DNA of 64,000 bases from the NCBI GenBank assembly GCA_947525975.1, contig CANNVE010000009.1, positions 43,546 through 107,545 on the forward strand, read 5' to 3'. The translations under genes and the position numbers were made by a program. Below the pieces are notes generated by a model. The model had not been told where the DNA came from. It was given only the letters and a program-made list of their open reading frames with translations, and ran no database searches. Source of the stretch: an uncultured Muribaculaceae bacterium (lineage in GTDB: Bacteria > Bacteroidota > Bacteroidia > Bacteroidales > Muribaculaceae). Positions 17,714-27,594 of the stretch are shown here, piece after piece (the first letter of the stretch is position 1; each line of letters starts with the position of its first letter).

Positions 17714-19243
17714 ATGGAAGAGCGCAATAAGCGTATAGTCAAAAACACAATGGTGTTGTATATCCGTACATTCATCACCATGATTGTCGGGCTCTACACC
17801 GGACGTGTCATGCTCGAAGCTCTCGGCATAGACAACTACGGCATCCAGAATGCTGTGGGCAGCATTGTAGGCTTTTCAAGCATAATAACCGCTGCGATGA
17901 CGCAAGCCGGCAGTCGGTTCATCACATACTCTCTTGGCAAGGACGGCTTGACACGCCAACGAGAAGTATTTGCAACTGTGGTAAACGCCCAGATAATAAT
18001 CGCATTTATATGTGCATTAGTTTTAGAGACTATTGGACTGTGGTGGCTTAATACAGAAGCCAATATACCGAATGGCAGAATGTATGCCGCGAACTGGGTG
18101 CTTCAAACATCTATCATTTCTCTACTAATCTCTTTGGTTACAGTACCCTATCGTTCTTGTATAGTGGCTCACGAATACATGTCAATTTACGCATGGACTA
18201 GCATCGTCGATGTTATTTTGAAGTTGGCGATTGTCTTTGCTATTATGCAGTATGGAGGCGACCGCCTGATCTTATACTCTAATTTAGGCGTCCTTGTCAG
18301 CCTAACCATGACAATCTTTTATTGCTGGTACAGTAGGCACAACTTCCAAGAAGTTCGTTATCGTGCCTATATACACAAGCCATTGTTGAAAGAAATTACT
18401 CAATTCTCCGGATGGAATATGCTAAACACATCTTCCTGGGTAATGTGTACCTCCGGCGTGAACATGCTTGTGAATACTTTTTTTGGTGTCGCATACAATG
18501 CTGCGCGTGGTGTTGCAGGAACAGTAAATGGTGCCATACAAGGTTTTGTCGGTAATCTCACAACCGCGTTCGTCCCTCAAATTACAAAATCATACGCAGC
18601 TAAGGACTTCAACTATTGTTATACCTTGGTCAATAGGGGGATTAGGTATACATGGTTCTTAATGTACATATTTATAGTCCCTGTATGTATCGAAGCTGAT
18701 ACTTTGTTACACTTATGGCTAGTCAAAGTTCCACCAATGGCTGTCATTTTCCTCAGGTTTACAATGTTTGAGTCATTGGCACTTTCGACAGGTCAGTCAC
18801 TTTTAACCTTAATTCAGGCAGACGGAAAGGTGAAGGTATATACCATATTTGCGGCTTTGTATGCCGGCTTGATATTCCCATTGGTATGGATAGCATTTAC
18901 CCTTGGAGCCCCCGTATGGACCACTTACCCGCTTTTTATATTTATTTTCCTAACTATAAACATCATAAGGCTTTGGGCTTTGACAAGAAATACTACCTAT
19001 GATTGGCATACATACATACGTGATGTCCTCAAACCTGGCGTCACCATATCAGTATTGTCATTTGTTATTCCTTTAACAATTTCATTTTATTGGGAACCAT
19101 CCATACTCAGATTTTTTGTATTGAGTTTTATCTCCGCAGTCAATACAGCCAGTGTTATATATGTGTTTGGATTAAGACCTAATGAAAGACATATTATCCG
19201 GGAGAAAGTATCGGAATATTTATCAAAACTATACAATGGGTAA
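17714..19243 (+). CDS. wzx: Polysaccharide repeat-unit flippase (Wzx-like, MOP superfamily)
   Basis: The protein is 509 residues with about 12-14 hydrophobic helices and the Bacteroidetes Wzx-type start (RIVKNTMVLYIRTFITMIVGLYTGRVML...LGIDNYGI). It would flip the undecaprenyl-linked repeat unit across the inner membrane. A Wzy-like polymerase (27591-28688) in the same locus supports a Wzx/Wzy-dependent route. The gene is AT-rich like its neighbours. Confidence 0.88.
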   Translation: MEERNKRIVKNTMVLYIRTFITMIVGLYTGRVMLEALGIDNYGIQNAVGSIVGFSSIITAAMTQAGSRFITYSLGKDGLTRQREVFATVVNAQIIIAFICALVLETIGLWWLNTEANIPNGRMYAANWVLQTSIISLLISLVTVPYRSCIVAHEYMSIYAWTSIVDVILKLAIVFAIMQYGGDRLILYSNLGVLVSLTMTIFYCWYSRHNFQEVRYRAYIHKPLLKEITQFSGWNMLNTSSWVMCTSGVNMLVNTFFGVAYNAARGVAGTVNGAIQGFVGNLTTAFVPQITKSYAAKDFNYCYTLVNRGIRYTWFLMYIFIVPVCIEADTLLHLWLVKVPPMAVIFLRFTMFESLALSTGQSLLTLIQADGKVKVYTIFAALYAGLIFPLVWIAFTLGAPVWTTYPLFIFIFLTINIIRLWALTRNTTYDWHTYIRDVLKPGVTISVLSFVIPLTISFYWEPSILRFFVLSFISAVNTASVIYVFGLRPNERHIIREKVSEYLSKLYNG

Positions 19244-19269
19244 CAAACCATAATTAGATCAAATGCTCA

Positions 19270-20268
19270 ATGAATGCACGGAATTCATATTTTGATTTCT
19301 TAAGAGGAATCGCCATAATGATGGTAATTGCAATCCATACAGTCCCCACAATACACGATTGGCATTCTTTTTATGGCTTGACGATAATAACACTGCGCCA
19401 ACTGTTAAATTGCGCGGTACCTATTTTTTTGTCCATCTCCGGTTATTTTATTGCGAAGAAAGATTTTTCGTCAAAAAAGAATACTATAAGATTCTATAAG
19501 CACCAGTTACCCACAGTGTATTTACCTTGTATTGTATTTTCTCTCGGATGGTTTTTTCTTGATTTGTATAGTCAAAATTTTTCAAGTCCTCTTGGCAGTC
19601 TGTGCACACTGATAATATGTGGTTACAGCATTTATTATTTTATTACCTTAATTATTCAACTGTACATTCTTACCCCCATATTGGTAAGATATAATAATTT
19701 ATGTTGGGGGATAATTATTCCTGCAATTGTGTCATGCGTCTCTATAGTTGTTGTCTCATACCTACTTCTAATAGAAGGCAGACAAATCTCTTTAATTGCA
19801 TATGCGGCACCTTTTGTGGTTTGGCTTATTTTTTTCATGATGGGAGTATATTTTTCAAATCATCAAAGAGACAAGATACTTTTTCCTGGAATTCTAATTG
19901 CGGCAATTGGCCTGACTGCCTCAGTTATCGAGTCAATATATTACCTGTCGTTGTATGGAAGTGGAATGGGAATAAAATTGAGTGCTTTCATATATTCAGC
20001 AGGCGTGCTTATGATTATTTTTTCCAAGCAGGCAGAATCAATCTTCAAAGAGAATAGAATGACAAAATTGATACTGTGGATTGGAGAAGTTTCGTTTGGA
20101 ATTTATTTGATTCACATGTATGTTCGTTATGTATTAAACTACATAGTTAATATAGACTCTTGGTTGCTGAATTGGTTTTTGATCATCACGCTGTCTTCGA
20201 TAATCATAATTATATTAAAAAAATTTGTTTCGTCACAAACCCTTATTAAATATTTTGGTATTAGATAA
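19270..20268 (+). CDS. Acyltransferase family 3 membrane protein
   Basis: This 332-residue protein has about 10 hydrophobic helices. The N-terminal SYFDFLRGIAIMMVIAIHTV carries the family R and H residues (acyltransferase_3: FLRGIA...H). Such proteins O-acetylate or otherwise acylate surface sugars, passing acyl groups across the membrane. It lies within the glycan operon 26 bases after the flippase, so a repeat-unit modification role is likely. Confidence 0.87.
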   Translation: MNARNSYFDFLRGIAIMMVIAIHTVPTIHDWHSFYGLTIITLRQLLNCAVPIFLSISGYFIAKKDFSSKKNTIRFYKHQLPTVYLPCIVFSLGWFFLDLYSQNFSSPLGSLCTLIICGYSIYYFITLIIQLYILTPILVRYNNLCWGIIIPAIVSCVSIVVVSYLLLIEGRQISLIAYAAPFVVWLIFFMMGVYFSNHQRDKILFPGILIAAIGLTASVIESIYYLSLYGSGMGIKLSAFIYSAGVLMIIFSKQAESIFKENRMTKLILWIGEVSFGIYLIHMYVRYVLNYIVNIDSWLLNWFLIITLSSIIIIILKKFVSSQTLIKYFGIR

Positions 20269-20314
20269 AAACGTCTCCATTACTTAATCCAGTCGAAAAA
20301 GTCCACTCCAATAT

Positions 20315-21313
20315 ATGGATATATACATATTTAATAATACCAATTCCGACATACGCGCACGAAGTTCGGCAGGAGGCTTGTTTTCCATACTGGCCGAAAC
20401 TACAATCTCACAGGGTGGATCTGTATACGGAGCGACGTTCGACAACGATTGGAGAATATGTCATTCTCGCATTGATAACATCGCAAATCTCGATACCCTC
20501 CGCCGCAGCAAGTACGCCTTTACGAACATTAGTACATGTTTCAGTAAATTATCAGACGATATTTCTACAAATAAGCCCATATTAGTGGTTGGAACACCAT
20601 GTCAGATTGCCATTATCAGAAATAAATTTGGTGAAGTCACAAATATGCTACTTGTAGAAGTGGTGTGCCATGGCGCACCACACCCAAAGTATTGGGATTT
20701 ATACCTTGATGAGTTACTTCAATATGAAGGAAAAACTCGTGACGACATTGAATCTGTCAATTTCCGGGATAAATCAGAAGGGTGGAAAAACTACTCCGTG
20801 CGAGTTGACTTCAAGGATGGAAGTCACTTCATTCAAAATCACCGGGACAATCCGTACATCCTCGCTTTTGTGTATGACTATACCCTGCGTGCTGGCTGTG
20901 TCAAATGCCCATTCAAACACCCAAATAGTAAGGCAGACATATCAATGGGCGATTTCTGGGGAATAGAAGCGCTTGCTCCCGAACTAGACAACAATCTTGG
21001 CACAACGCTTGCGATAACTAACACAACCAAGGGCAAGAAAATATTGGAAAGCATGGCAACTCCGACTTCTCTATCTATTGAGGAAGTGGCAAAATATAAT
21101 CCGGCGATTGTGAAAGCTCCAAATGCACCATCTGACAAGTCAATGTTTGAAGACATTGCTGCCATTGATGGTTTCCACCCTGCCGCATCCCGGTTTCTCA
21201 AACCCGTTTTCAATAACAGAAAAAAAAACACATCTTTACGTAGCACAATAAGCCATTTTATTCGCTCTGTATACACATTCTTTACTAAGAGATGCCTAAA
21301 GATAAAGATTTAA
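20315..21313 (+). CDS. FrhB-like (Coenzyme F420 hydrogenase beta-subunit family) protein without N-terminal ferredoxin domain
   Basis: The 332 residues begin almost directly in the FrhB_FdhB_N-like region (ARSSAGGLFSILAE), continue through VGTPCQIAII and LLVEVVCHGAPHP, and enter the C-terminal domain with LRAGCVKCPFKH and DISMGDFWGI. Family members in polysaccharide loci usually start with a 4Fe-4S ferredoxin domain, and none is present here. The upstream gene ends only 46 bases earlier, so no room remains for one. Members commonly sit beside polysaccharide pyruvyl transferases, as here (23946-25109), but their reaction is not established. The remaining cysteines (CHG, CVKC) could still bind a cluster. 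Confidence 0.8.
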   Translation: MDIYIFNNTNSDIRARSSAGGLFSILAETTISQGGSVYGATFDNDWRICHSRIDNIANLDTLRRSKYAFTNISTCFSKLSDDISTNKPILVVGTPCQIAIIRNKFGEVTNMLLVEVVCHGAPHPKYWDLYLDELLQYEGKTRDDIESVNFRDKSEGWKNYSVRVDFKDGSHFIQNHRDNPYILAFVYDYTLRAGCVKCPFKHPNSKADISMGDFWGIEALAPELDNNLGTTLAITNTTKGKKILESMATPTSLSIEEVAKYNPAIVKAPNAPSDKSMFEDIAAIDGFHPAASRFLKPVFNNRKKNTSLRSTISHFIRSVYTFFTKRCLKIKI

Positions 21314-22242
21314 TTTCTGTAATAATTCCAGTATATAACGTTGAGAGATATCTCGATCGGTGTATAGAGTCGGTTGTTAATCAGGATTATCGAAATATTG
21401 AGATAATTTTGGTCGACGATGGATCTACTGACGCATCTTCTGATATATGTGAAAAGTGGAAGATTGTGTATCCCGAAATAATAAGAGTAATCCATCAGAA
21501 GAATCATGGAGCCTCTTTGGCAAGAAAAAAAGGTATAGAAAAGGCTTTAGGAACATTCATCACATTTGTTGACAGCGATGACTACATATCACCAAGATAC
21601 ATTTCCTCTTTACATTCAGCAGCAATAGATAATGATGCGCTATTGGCTGTATGTCCATTTACAAAAGTTCCTGTAGGAAAAACATTTGATTTTACTCAAG
21701 CAGCAGAATATAAGAATTTCGTTTTAAGTAGTGATGAAATCTTTAGACGATTCTTTAAATATGAATTTTGGGGATTTGGAGGAGGCATATATCATACACT
21801 ATTGTTTAACAATATAATATACCCTACGGCAACAATTAATGAAGATTATTTTGTAAAAGCACAAATATTTTCAAAAGTAGACAAAGTCGGATATTGCCCT
21901 GAATCTTTGTACGCATATGAAACACATCCAGGCAGTCTGTCACAACTTAAGTTGTCCATAAGAGCTCTTGGTGAATTTGACAATGCGAGAAACACTTGGT
22001 TACATATATCTTCTCATAAACCAAACTACGAAAAACATGCTTTAGCCATAGTTTCGGAGGCGACATGCAAATGGCTTGGCATTATCAACCAAACTCCAAA
22101 AGAAGAAGCAAAAGTGTATAAAGACTATAAAGACAAGATGCGCAGTTTCCTACACGATAACTTCTGTAGAGTATTTTCCAACAAACACCTTTTGTGGAAA
22201 ATAAGGCTTTTGCTGCTATTGGAATATCTAAAGGCCATTTAA
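21292..22242 (+). CDS. GT2 family glycosyltransferase
   Basis: The protein is 316 residues. The GT-A core shows ISVIIPVYNVERYLDRCIES, ILVDDGSTDASSDICE and TFVDSDDYISP, with an INEDYFVKAQIF acidic pair further on. The start overlaps the FrhB-like gene by 22 bases in another frame, giving tight coupling. Donor and acceptor cannot be read from the sequence. Confidence 0.88.
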   Translation: MPKDKDLISVIIPVYNVERYLDRCIESVVNQDYRNIEIILVDDGSTDASSDICEKWKIVYPEIIRVIHQKNHGASLARKKGIEKALGTFITFVDSDDYISPRYISSLHSAAIDNDALLAVCPFTKVPVGKTFDFTQAAEYKNFVLSSDEIFRRFFKYEFWGFGGGIYHTLLFNNIIYPTATINEDYFVKAQIFSKVDKVGYCPESLYAYETHPGSLSQLKLSIRALGEFDNARNTWLHISSHKPNYEKHALAIVSEATCKWLGIINQTPKEEAKVYKDYKDKMRSFLHDNFCRVFSNKHLLWKIRLLLLLEYLKAI

Positions 22243-22243
22243 A

Positions 22244-23392
22244 ATGAAGAAAAACATCATCTTAGTAAATGGTAATTTGGCTGTAGGGGGTGTAGAACGA
22301 GCCCTTGTCAGCCTACTGACTGCTATCGATTTCGATAAATACAATGTAGATTTGCTTCTGCTTCAACCGGGTGAAGATTATCTTGGCGAAATACCAAAGC
22401 AAGTTAATGTGATAAGACGAGATATCACTAAAGCATATGGTCCCATCTTCGGTACATTGAAGAGAACTCTGAAAGATGGCGACATGTTTTCCCTGGCATT
22501 TAGACTTTGCTTGTCTGTTGGCCATTGGAGTATGAAAACTTTTAGGAAACTGATTGGTTTAGAAGGCCGATATGATGCAGCTATTTCTTTTCGTCCGGGG
22601 ATAAGTGAAGAGATAGTTCTAAATGTCATAACGGCCTCTAAAAAATTCACATGGTGGCACCATGGTAATTTCGAAATTGGTATACCCACAGACAAACTAA
22701 TATCTAATTGGAAGAAATTTGATAAAGTAGTAACAGTGTCCGATGGCATCGCTATTCAGATAAAGTCTTTGTCTAACAAAATAGCCGATAAGGTCACAGT
22801 CATCCCTAATATTATTGATATTCATTATATCCGAATAAAAGCAGAGGAAACTATACCGTATGATTTTACTCAAAATCTAAAGATTGTGACCGTCAGCAGA
22901 CTCTCGAAAGAAAAAAATCTGTCTAAAGTTATAGAAGTCGCATTAACTCTTCTTCGTAGAAACATAGCTTTTGAGTGGCATATATTAGGAGACGGAGATA
23001 TGCGCACACAATTAGAAAATGAAATTCAAAATGCAAAACTTACCGAAAGACTCTTTATTCATGGGCAGAAGGAAAATCCCTATCCTTGGATAAAGAACGC
23101 TGATATGATGTTGCATCCGTCCGATGTTGAGTCTTTCGGCATAGTATTGCTTGAAGCAATGGCACTCGGGACACCATGCATATCCAGCCCCTCAATCGGA
23201 GCTATCGATTTAATTGATGGTACTAATGGACTGATTTCAGATAGCAGCACTTCCAACTTTGTGGCATTAATTGAAAAACTATCACACGACAAAGTGTTTA
23301 ATGATACAATTATAGAAAACGCCAAGAAAACAGTATTGAATTATACACCATCTAATGTGGTTGAAAAATTTTACACATTGATTGGGAAATGA
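22244..23392 (+). CDS. GT4 family glycosyltransferase
   Basis: This 382-residue GT-B enzyme has an N-terminal glycine-rich loop (NLAVGGVERALVSLLTAID) and a C-terminal family 4 donor domain: VTVSRLSKEKNLSKVIEVAL, HILGDGDMRTQLEN, and PSDVESFGIVLLEAMALGTP with the E-x7-E nucleotide-sugar site. It is cytoplasmic and retaining. It starts one base after the preceding stop and overlaps the next gene by 4. Confidence 0.88.
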   Translation: MKKNIILVNGNLAVGGVERALVSLLTAIDFDKYNVDLLLLQPGEDYLGEIPKQVNVIRRDITKAYGPIFGTLKRTLKDGDMFSLAFRLCLSVGHWSMKTFRKLIGLEGRYDAAISFRPGISEEIVLNVITASKKFTWWHHGNFEIGIPTDKLISNWKKFDKVVTVSDGIAIQIKSLSNKIADKVTVIPNIIDIHYIRIKAEETIPYDFTQNLKIVTVSRLSKEKNLSKVIEVALTLLRRNIAFEWHILGDGDMRTQLENEIQNAKLTERLFIHGQKENPYPWIKNADMMLHPSDVESFGIVLLEAMALGTPCISSPSIGAIDLIDGTNGLISDSSTSNFVALIEKLSHDKVFNDTIIENAKKTVLNYTPSNVVEKFYTLIGK

Positions 23393-23949
23393 AAAACCTA
23401 TTGAAACGCATTTTGACAAAGTTTGGAATTAAAAATTATTCCGTGTCACAAAATGAGATCATAAATTACTATCGCAACCGTGGTGTTATTATAGGAGAAA
23501 ATGTAGATATCATTAACTCAATCCTTGACGGTGGCTTTGGTTCTCTTATACGTATTGGTGATAATGTGACCATTACCGGAGCCAGAATTCTAACACATGA
23601 TGCCAGCACAAAGAAGTTTCTTGGATATAGCAAAATCGGGCTTGTGACAATTGGCAATAATGTGTTCATAGGCAATGGAGCTATAGTATTACCAGGGACT
23701 AATATCGGGGATAATGTAATTGTCGGAGCAGGCTGTGTTGTGGCCAAGGATATCCCTAATGATTGTGTAGTTGTCGGAAATCCAGCGAAAGTATTGTGTT
23801 CCACAACTGAATACATTGATCGCAACCGAAAAAGATTGGAAAGCACAGATGCGTATGTATCAAACATCTTATTTAGCCAAAGGACAAGTGAAGAATGGGA
23901 TGATTTAAAAGAGAAATTAAAAAAATATAAATACGGATTTGACTTATGA
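23389..23949 (+). CDS. Hexapeptide-repeat acyltransferase
   Basis: This 186-residue protein has left-handed beta-helix repeats from about residue 35 to 140 (IGDNVTITGARILTHD, VTIGNNVFIGNGAIVLPG, IGDNVIVGAGCVVAKDIP, VVVGNPAKVL). The HD in THDAS fits the catalytic-histidine position of WcaF/NodL-like O-acetyltransferases. A trimeric cytoplasmic acetyl-CoA enzyme acting on sugar is expected. It overlaps both neighbours by 4 bp. Confidence 0.85.
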   Translation: MKNLLKRILTKFGIKNYSVSQNEIINYYRNRGVIIGENVDIINSILDGGFGSLIRIGDNVTITGARILTHDASTKKFLGYSKIGLVTIGNNVFIGNGAIVLPGTNIGDNVIVGAGCVVAKDIPNDCVVVGNPAKVLCSTTEYIDRNRKRLESTDAYVSNILFSQRTSEEWDDLKEKLKKYKYGFDL

Positions 23950-25109
23950 ATAACTACATACTATATGCAAACGGCGCATCGGGCAATCATGGGTGCGAGG
24001 CAATTACTCGTGCTCTCATCAAGATTTTAGATGCCAAAGGCTGTAAGATATTTTCACAAAATATAGCCGAAGATGAGAAATATGGAATTTCGGCTTTGGC
24101 TGATTTGATAGATGCCAAAGTAAGGAAAGATTATAATCTTAACTTTTTTAAATGCTACTTCAATTACAAGTTTAGAGACCAAAAATTTGCGGTAGACTTA
24201 TATCCTTACATACAGGCACTCGGAAAACTAAAGCATGGCATAAGTCGTCCTCTGGCAATCAGTATCGGAGGAGACAACTATTGCTATGGAGGAGCGAATT
24301 ATTATGGTCAGTTAGATTCTATTTTCCATAAAAGTAAAATTCACACTGCTCTGGTTGGGTGTTCGATAGAACCGGATATAATCAACCAAGCTGGAATTGC
24401 AAATGATCTGAGAAAACATTCGGCTGTCGTGGCTCGTGAGCATATCACTTATAACGCTCTAAAGGAAGTCGGATTGACGAATGTGCACCTTATGCCTGAC
24501 CCGGCCTTTATGCTCGACTTAATTCACAAACCTCTACCGAGAGAATTTCAATCAGGCAACACGGTGGGGCTTAATTTAAGCCCTCTTGTGGAAGAGCTCT
24601 CGTCGGGCGGCAACATTGTATATAGGAATGCTATAAACCTCATAGAGCATATACTGCAAAATACGGACATGTGCATATGCTTAATACCTCATGTGGTATG
24701 GAACCATAGCAACGACTTTAAGATATTGACGCCTCTATATGAGAAATACCGCAACACAGGTCGCGTGTCTCTGTTACCTGATTCTTCAGCAGAAGTATTG
24801 AAAGGATATATCTCACGGTGCCGATATATGATAGCCGCTCGCACACATGCGTCAATTGCCGCCTATTCTACCGGTGTCCCTACTTTCGTACTTGGATACT
24901 CCGTAAAAAGCTTAGGCATTGCAAGAGACATATTTGGTGATGAAACGGGCTATGTGAAATCAACTAAAAACTTTAGCTGTGATTCAGAACTCATCGATGC
25001 TTTTGAATTCTTGAAATCGGAGGAGTCCTCAATACAGGCAAAACTGCAACACTACACATCTATGGCAATAGATAAATTACATAATCTACCAAAACTTTTA
25101 GACATTTAA
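23946..25109 (+). CDS. Polysaccharide pyruvyl transferase family protein
   Basis: This 387-residue protein has the N-terminal NGASGNHGCEAITRALIKIL glycine loop, the family core SIGGDNYCYGG, MPDPAFML, and the C-terminal PEP-binding-like AARTHASIAAYSTGVPTFVLGYSVKS. It is expected to add a pyruvate ketal from phosphoenolpyruvate to a sugar of the repeat unit, which brings negative charge. The FrhB-like gene nearby is a common genomic partner. Confidence 0.87.
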   Translation: MNNYILYANGASGNHGCEAITRALIKILDAKGCKIFSQNIAEDEKYGISALADLIDAKVRKDYNLNFFKCYFNYKFRDQKFAVDLYPYIQALGKLKHGISRPLAISIGGDNYCYGGANYYGQLDSIFHKSKIHTALVGCSIEPDIINQAGIANDLRKHSAVVAREHITYNALKEVGLTNVHLMPDPAFMLDLIHKPLPREFQSGNTVGLNLSPLVEELSSGGNIVYRNAINLIEHILQNTDMCICLIPHVVWNHSNDFKILTPLYEKYRNTGRVSLLPDSSAEVLKGYISRCRYMIAARTHASIAAYSTGVPTFVLGYSVKSLGIARDIFGDETGYVKSTKNFSCDSELIDAFEFLKSEESSIQAKLQHYTSMAIDKLHNLPKLLDI

Positions 25110-25116
25110 ATATTCG

Positions 25117-26328
25117 ATGGAGGAGAAACCACGAATAATCATATTGATGCATTATATGGAGCTCGGTGGTGCCGAGATGGCTTTAGTCGGCTTGCTCAAT
25201 GCATTGGATCCTGAACGCGTGGACGTGGATCTATTCATTTATGACCATCGTGGACCTCTAATGCAGTATATTCCAAAATGGATTAACCTGCTACCAGAGA
25301 AACTCGAGTACGCTGTTCTTGAGACTTCATTGAAAAATTGTTTAAGGAAAGGACAACTCGGAGTGGCGATAGGCAGAATTAGGTCGAAAGTACACTATCG
25401 TTGGCAATCAATCTGGCATAAAATCGATGAAGGGAGAGAAGATATATCTGTATTCCACTATTTGGGTCAATATACCTCGGTTTTTTTGCCCCGTATAAAT
25501 CCTAATGTCGAGTATGATTTATGCATCAGTTTTCTTCTTCCTCATAACATTGCCCTTAAAAATGTAAAGGCTAGAAAACGATTGGCTTGGATCCATACGG
25601 ATTATTCAACGGTCAGCGTCAATGAGAAGGCAGAGTTGCCGGTTTGGCGTGCATACGATTACATAGCATCGATATCTCAAGATGTTAAGCAATCTTTTTT
25701 GAGAACATTTCCTTCATTGGAACATAAGGTTATAGAGATAGAAAACATAATGTCATCGAAGTTTGTACGCAGAAGATCTGAAGAATTTGATGCGCGTCAA
25801 GAACTCGATGGAGAAGTGAAGTTATTATCAATCGGAAGATATACTTACGCCAAAAATTATGACAATTTGCCCGAAATTGCTCGACAAATAGTAGAATGCG
25901 GTGTTAAAAATTTGCGTTGGTACATTATTGGATTCGGAGGCCAAGAGGAACTTTTGCGACAAAAAATTGCAGAAAACGGTATGGAGAACCATGTAATACT
26001 GCTTGGCAAGAAGGATAATCCATATCCCTACATAAAGGCCTGTGACATATACGTTCAGCCATCGCGATATGAAGGGAAATCAATTACCGTCCGTGAAGCC
26101 CAGTTGCTCGGAAAACCAGTGGCTGTGACCAATTTTCCGACTGCCAAATCACAAATCAATGATGGTGTTGACGGAGTGATTGTCCCCCTTGACAACGAGG
26201 GTTGTGCACATGGTATAGTGGATTTTATAACTGACACCAAACTCCGCCAGGGAATCATCAATTATCTTTCCACAAATGACCTCGGGAACGAATGTGAAGT
26301 TGAGAAAATCTATGCTCTTCTAAAATGA
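25117..26328 (+). CDS. GT4 family glycosyltransferase
   Basis: This 403-residue GT-B enzyme starts with MHYMELGGAEMALVGLLNAL. The donor domain has LSIGRYTYAKNYDNLPEIAR, YIIGFGGQEELLRQ and QPSRYEGKSITVREAQLLGKPV, so the E-x7-E pair falls at EGKSITVRE. It shares N- and C-terminal patterns with the other GT4 genes of the locus but is clearly a distinct enzyme. It is encoded 7 bases after the pyruvyl transferase and overlaps the next gene by 4. Confidence 0.87.
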   Translation: MEEKPRIIILMHYMELGGAEMALVGLLNALDPERVDVDLFIYDHRGPLMQYIPKWINLLPEKLEYAVLETSLKNCLRKGQLGVAIGRIRSKVHYRWQSIWHKIDEGREDISVFHYLGQYTSVFLPRINPNVEYDLCISFLLPHNIALKNVKARKRLAWIHTDYSTVSVNEKAELPVWRAYDYIASISQDVKQSFLRTFPSLEHKVIEIENIMSSKFVRRRSEEFDARQELDGEVKLLSIGRYTYAKNYDNLPEIARQIVECGVKNLRWYIIGFGGQEELLRQKIAENGMENHVILLGKKDNPYPYIKACDIYVQPSRYEGKSITVREAQLLGKPVAVTNFPTAKSQINDGVDGVIVPLDNEGCAHGIVDFITDTKLRQGIINYLSTNDLGNECEVEKIYALLK

Positions 26329-26876
26329 TGATAAAACTTCTTTATACGCTCCTACGTAATTTCGTATTCAATACCGTTCGAAAAGTTAAATATGGACATC
26401 GGTACAAATTCGATAAAATTGAACGCTTTGCGCATTCTGTAAACATAAATTTATACGGAAATGGCGAATGTCAGTTCGGAAGAAATATCGAATTGTCTAA
26501 TGATGTAGACATTCAGGTTCATGGTAGTGGCATATTAAGCATTGGAGCCGGCACCTATATGAACCGCTTCTGTATGATCAGTTGCCATGGCAGGGTCTCT
26601 ATCGGCGAAGGGTGCATGTTTGGTCCGTCTATAAAAATATTTGACAACAATCACAAATTCAATTCAGAAGATGGTGTTAAATGTGACTTGTCGATTGGGG
26701 AAATTTCAGTTGGAGACCACTGCTGGATCGCCTCGAATGTGATATTGCTTAAAGGTGCCCACATAGGCAAAAACTGTGTGATAGGTGCAGGATGCATTAT
26801 AGACAAAGCCATCCCAGACAATTCCATTGTAAGACTGAAGCCACAATACATTATCGAAACTATAACGAGCAAATAA
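26325..26876 (+). CDS. Hexapeptide-repeat acyltransferase
   Basis: This 183-residue protein has LbH repeats from about residue 50 to 165 (FGRNIELSNDVDIQVHGSG, LSIGAGTYMNRFCMISCHG, VSIGEGCMFGP, IFDNNHKF, ISVGDHCWIASNVILLKGA, IGKNCVIGAGCIIDKAIP). DNNHKF supplies the catalytic histidine expected of maltose/galactoside-type acetyltransferases. It is the second such enzyme here, so two positions of the repeat may be acetylated. Confidence 0.85.
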   Translation: MMIKLLYTLLRNFVFNTVRKVKYGHRYKFDKIERFAHSVNINLYGNGECQFGRNIELSNDVDIQVHGSGILSIGAGTYMNRFCMISCHGRVSIGEGCMFGPSIKIFDNNHKFNSEDGVKCDLSIGEISVGDHCWIASNVILLKGAHIGKNCVIGAGCIIDKAIPDNSIVRLKPQYIIETITSK

Positions 26877-26877
26877 T

Positions 26878-27594
26878 TTGATACCTTTAAAGATACATTA
26901 CTGTTGGTTTGGGCGTGGCCCGCTTCCAGAGTCGGCGCAGAAGTGCATAGCCTCGTGGCGCAAATACCTGCCTGACTATGAGATAATCGAGTGGAACGAG
27001 GATAATTTTGATGTCAACTCAATACCTTACACTCAACAGGCCTATGAGGCAAAGAAGTACGCCTTTGTAAGCGACTATGCTCGTTTTAAGATTCTATATG
27101 AGCAAGGTGGCCTATACTTCGACACTGATGTTGAGGTGATTCGTCCAATGGACGATATCATCAGGAAAGGCCCTTTCATGGGTTTTGAGATTAATCCATG
27201 TTTAGCAAGGCCTCAAGGGGCCGTAAATCCTGGGCTTGGACTTGGCGCGACTGCAAGAATGTCACTTTATAAGTACATCTTGGACTATTATACCGGATTG
27301 AATTTCAAAAATACTGATGGTTCGTACAATATAACCGATGCTGTGGTTAATATCACAACACGCGAATTAATAAAATTCGGTATGAAAGATAAAGTGGGTA
27401 TCCAGATTGTTTCTGGAATTAACATTTATCCAGCTGACTATTTCAACCCATTAGACGATGCGATAGGCAAATTGAAAATTACATCGAATACGCATACAAT
27501 CCACTGGTTCACCAAAACATGGATGAAAGTAAATCCGGTACGCCAATGGTTTGCCCGTCGCTTGCATAGACTTCAACGCCTTATAAAAAAATGA
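26878..27594 (+). CDS. GT32-like (capsular polysaccharide synthesis/OCH1-type) glycosyltransferase with TTG start
   Basis: The protein is 238 residues. IPLKIHYCWFGRGPLPESAQKCIASW is the family start; a DXD-type motif follows in KYAFVSDYARFKILYEQGG and GLYFDTDVEV. No ATG fits the conserved N-terminus, so the start codon is TTG at 26878, one base after the previous stop. A cytoplasmic retaining GT-A enzyme is expected. It overlaps the polymerase gene by 4 bases. Confidence 0.87.
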   Translation: MIPLKIHYCWFGRGPLPESAQKCIASWRKYLPDYEIIEWNEDNFDVNSIPYTQQAYEAKKYAFVSDYARFKILYEQGGLYFDTDVEVIRPMDDIIRKGPFMGFEINPCLARPQGAVNPGLGLGATARMSLYKYILDYYTGLNFKNTDGSYNITDAVVNITTRELIKFGMKDKVGIQIVSGINIYPADYFNPLDDAIGKLKITSNTHTIHWFTKTWMKVNPVRQWFARRLHRLQRLIKK

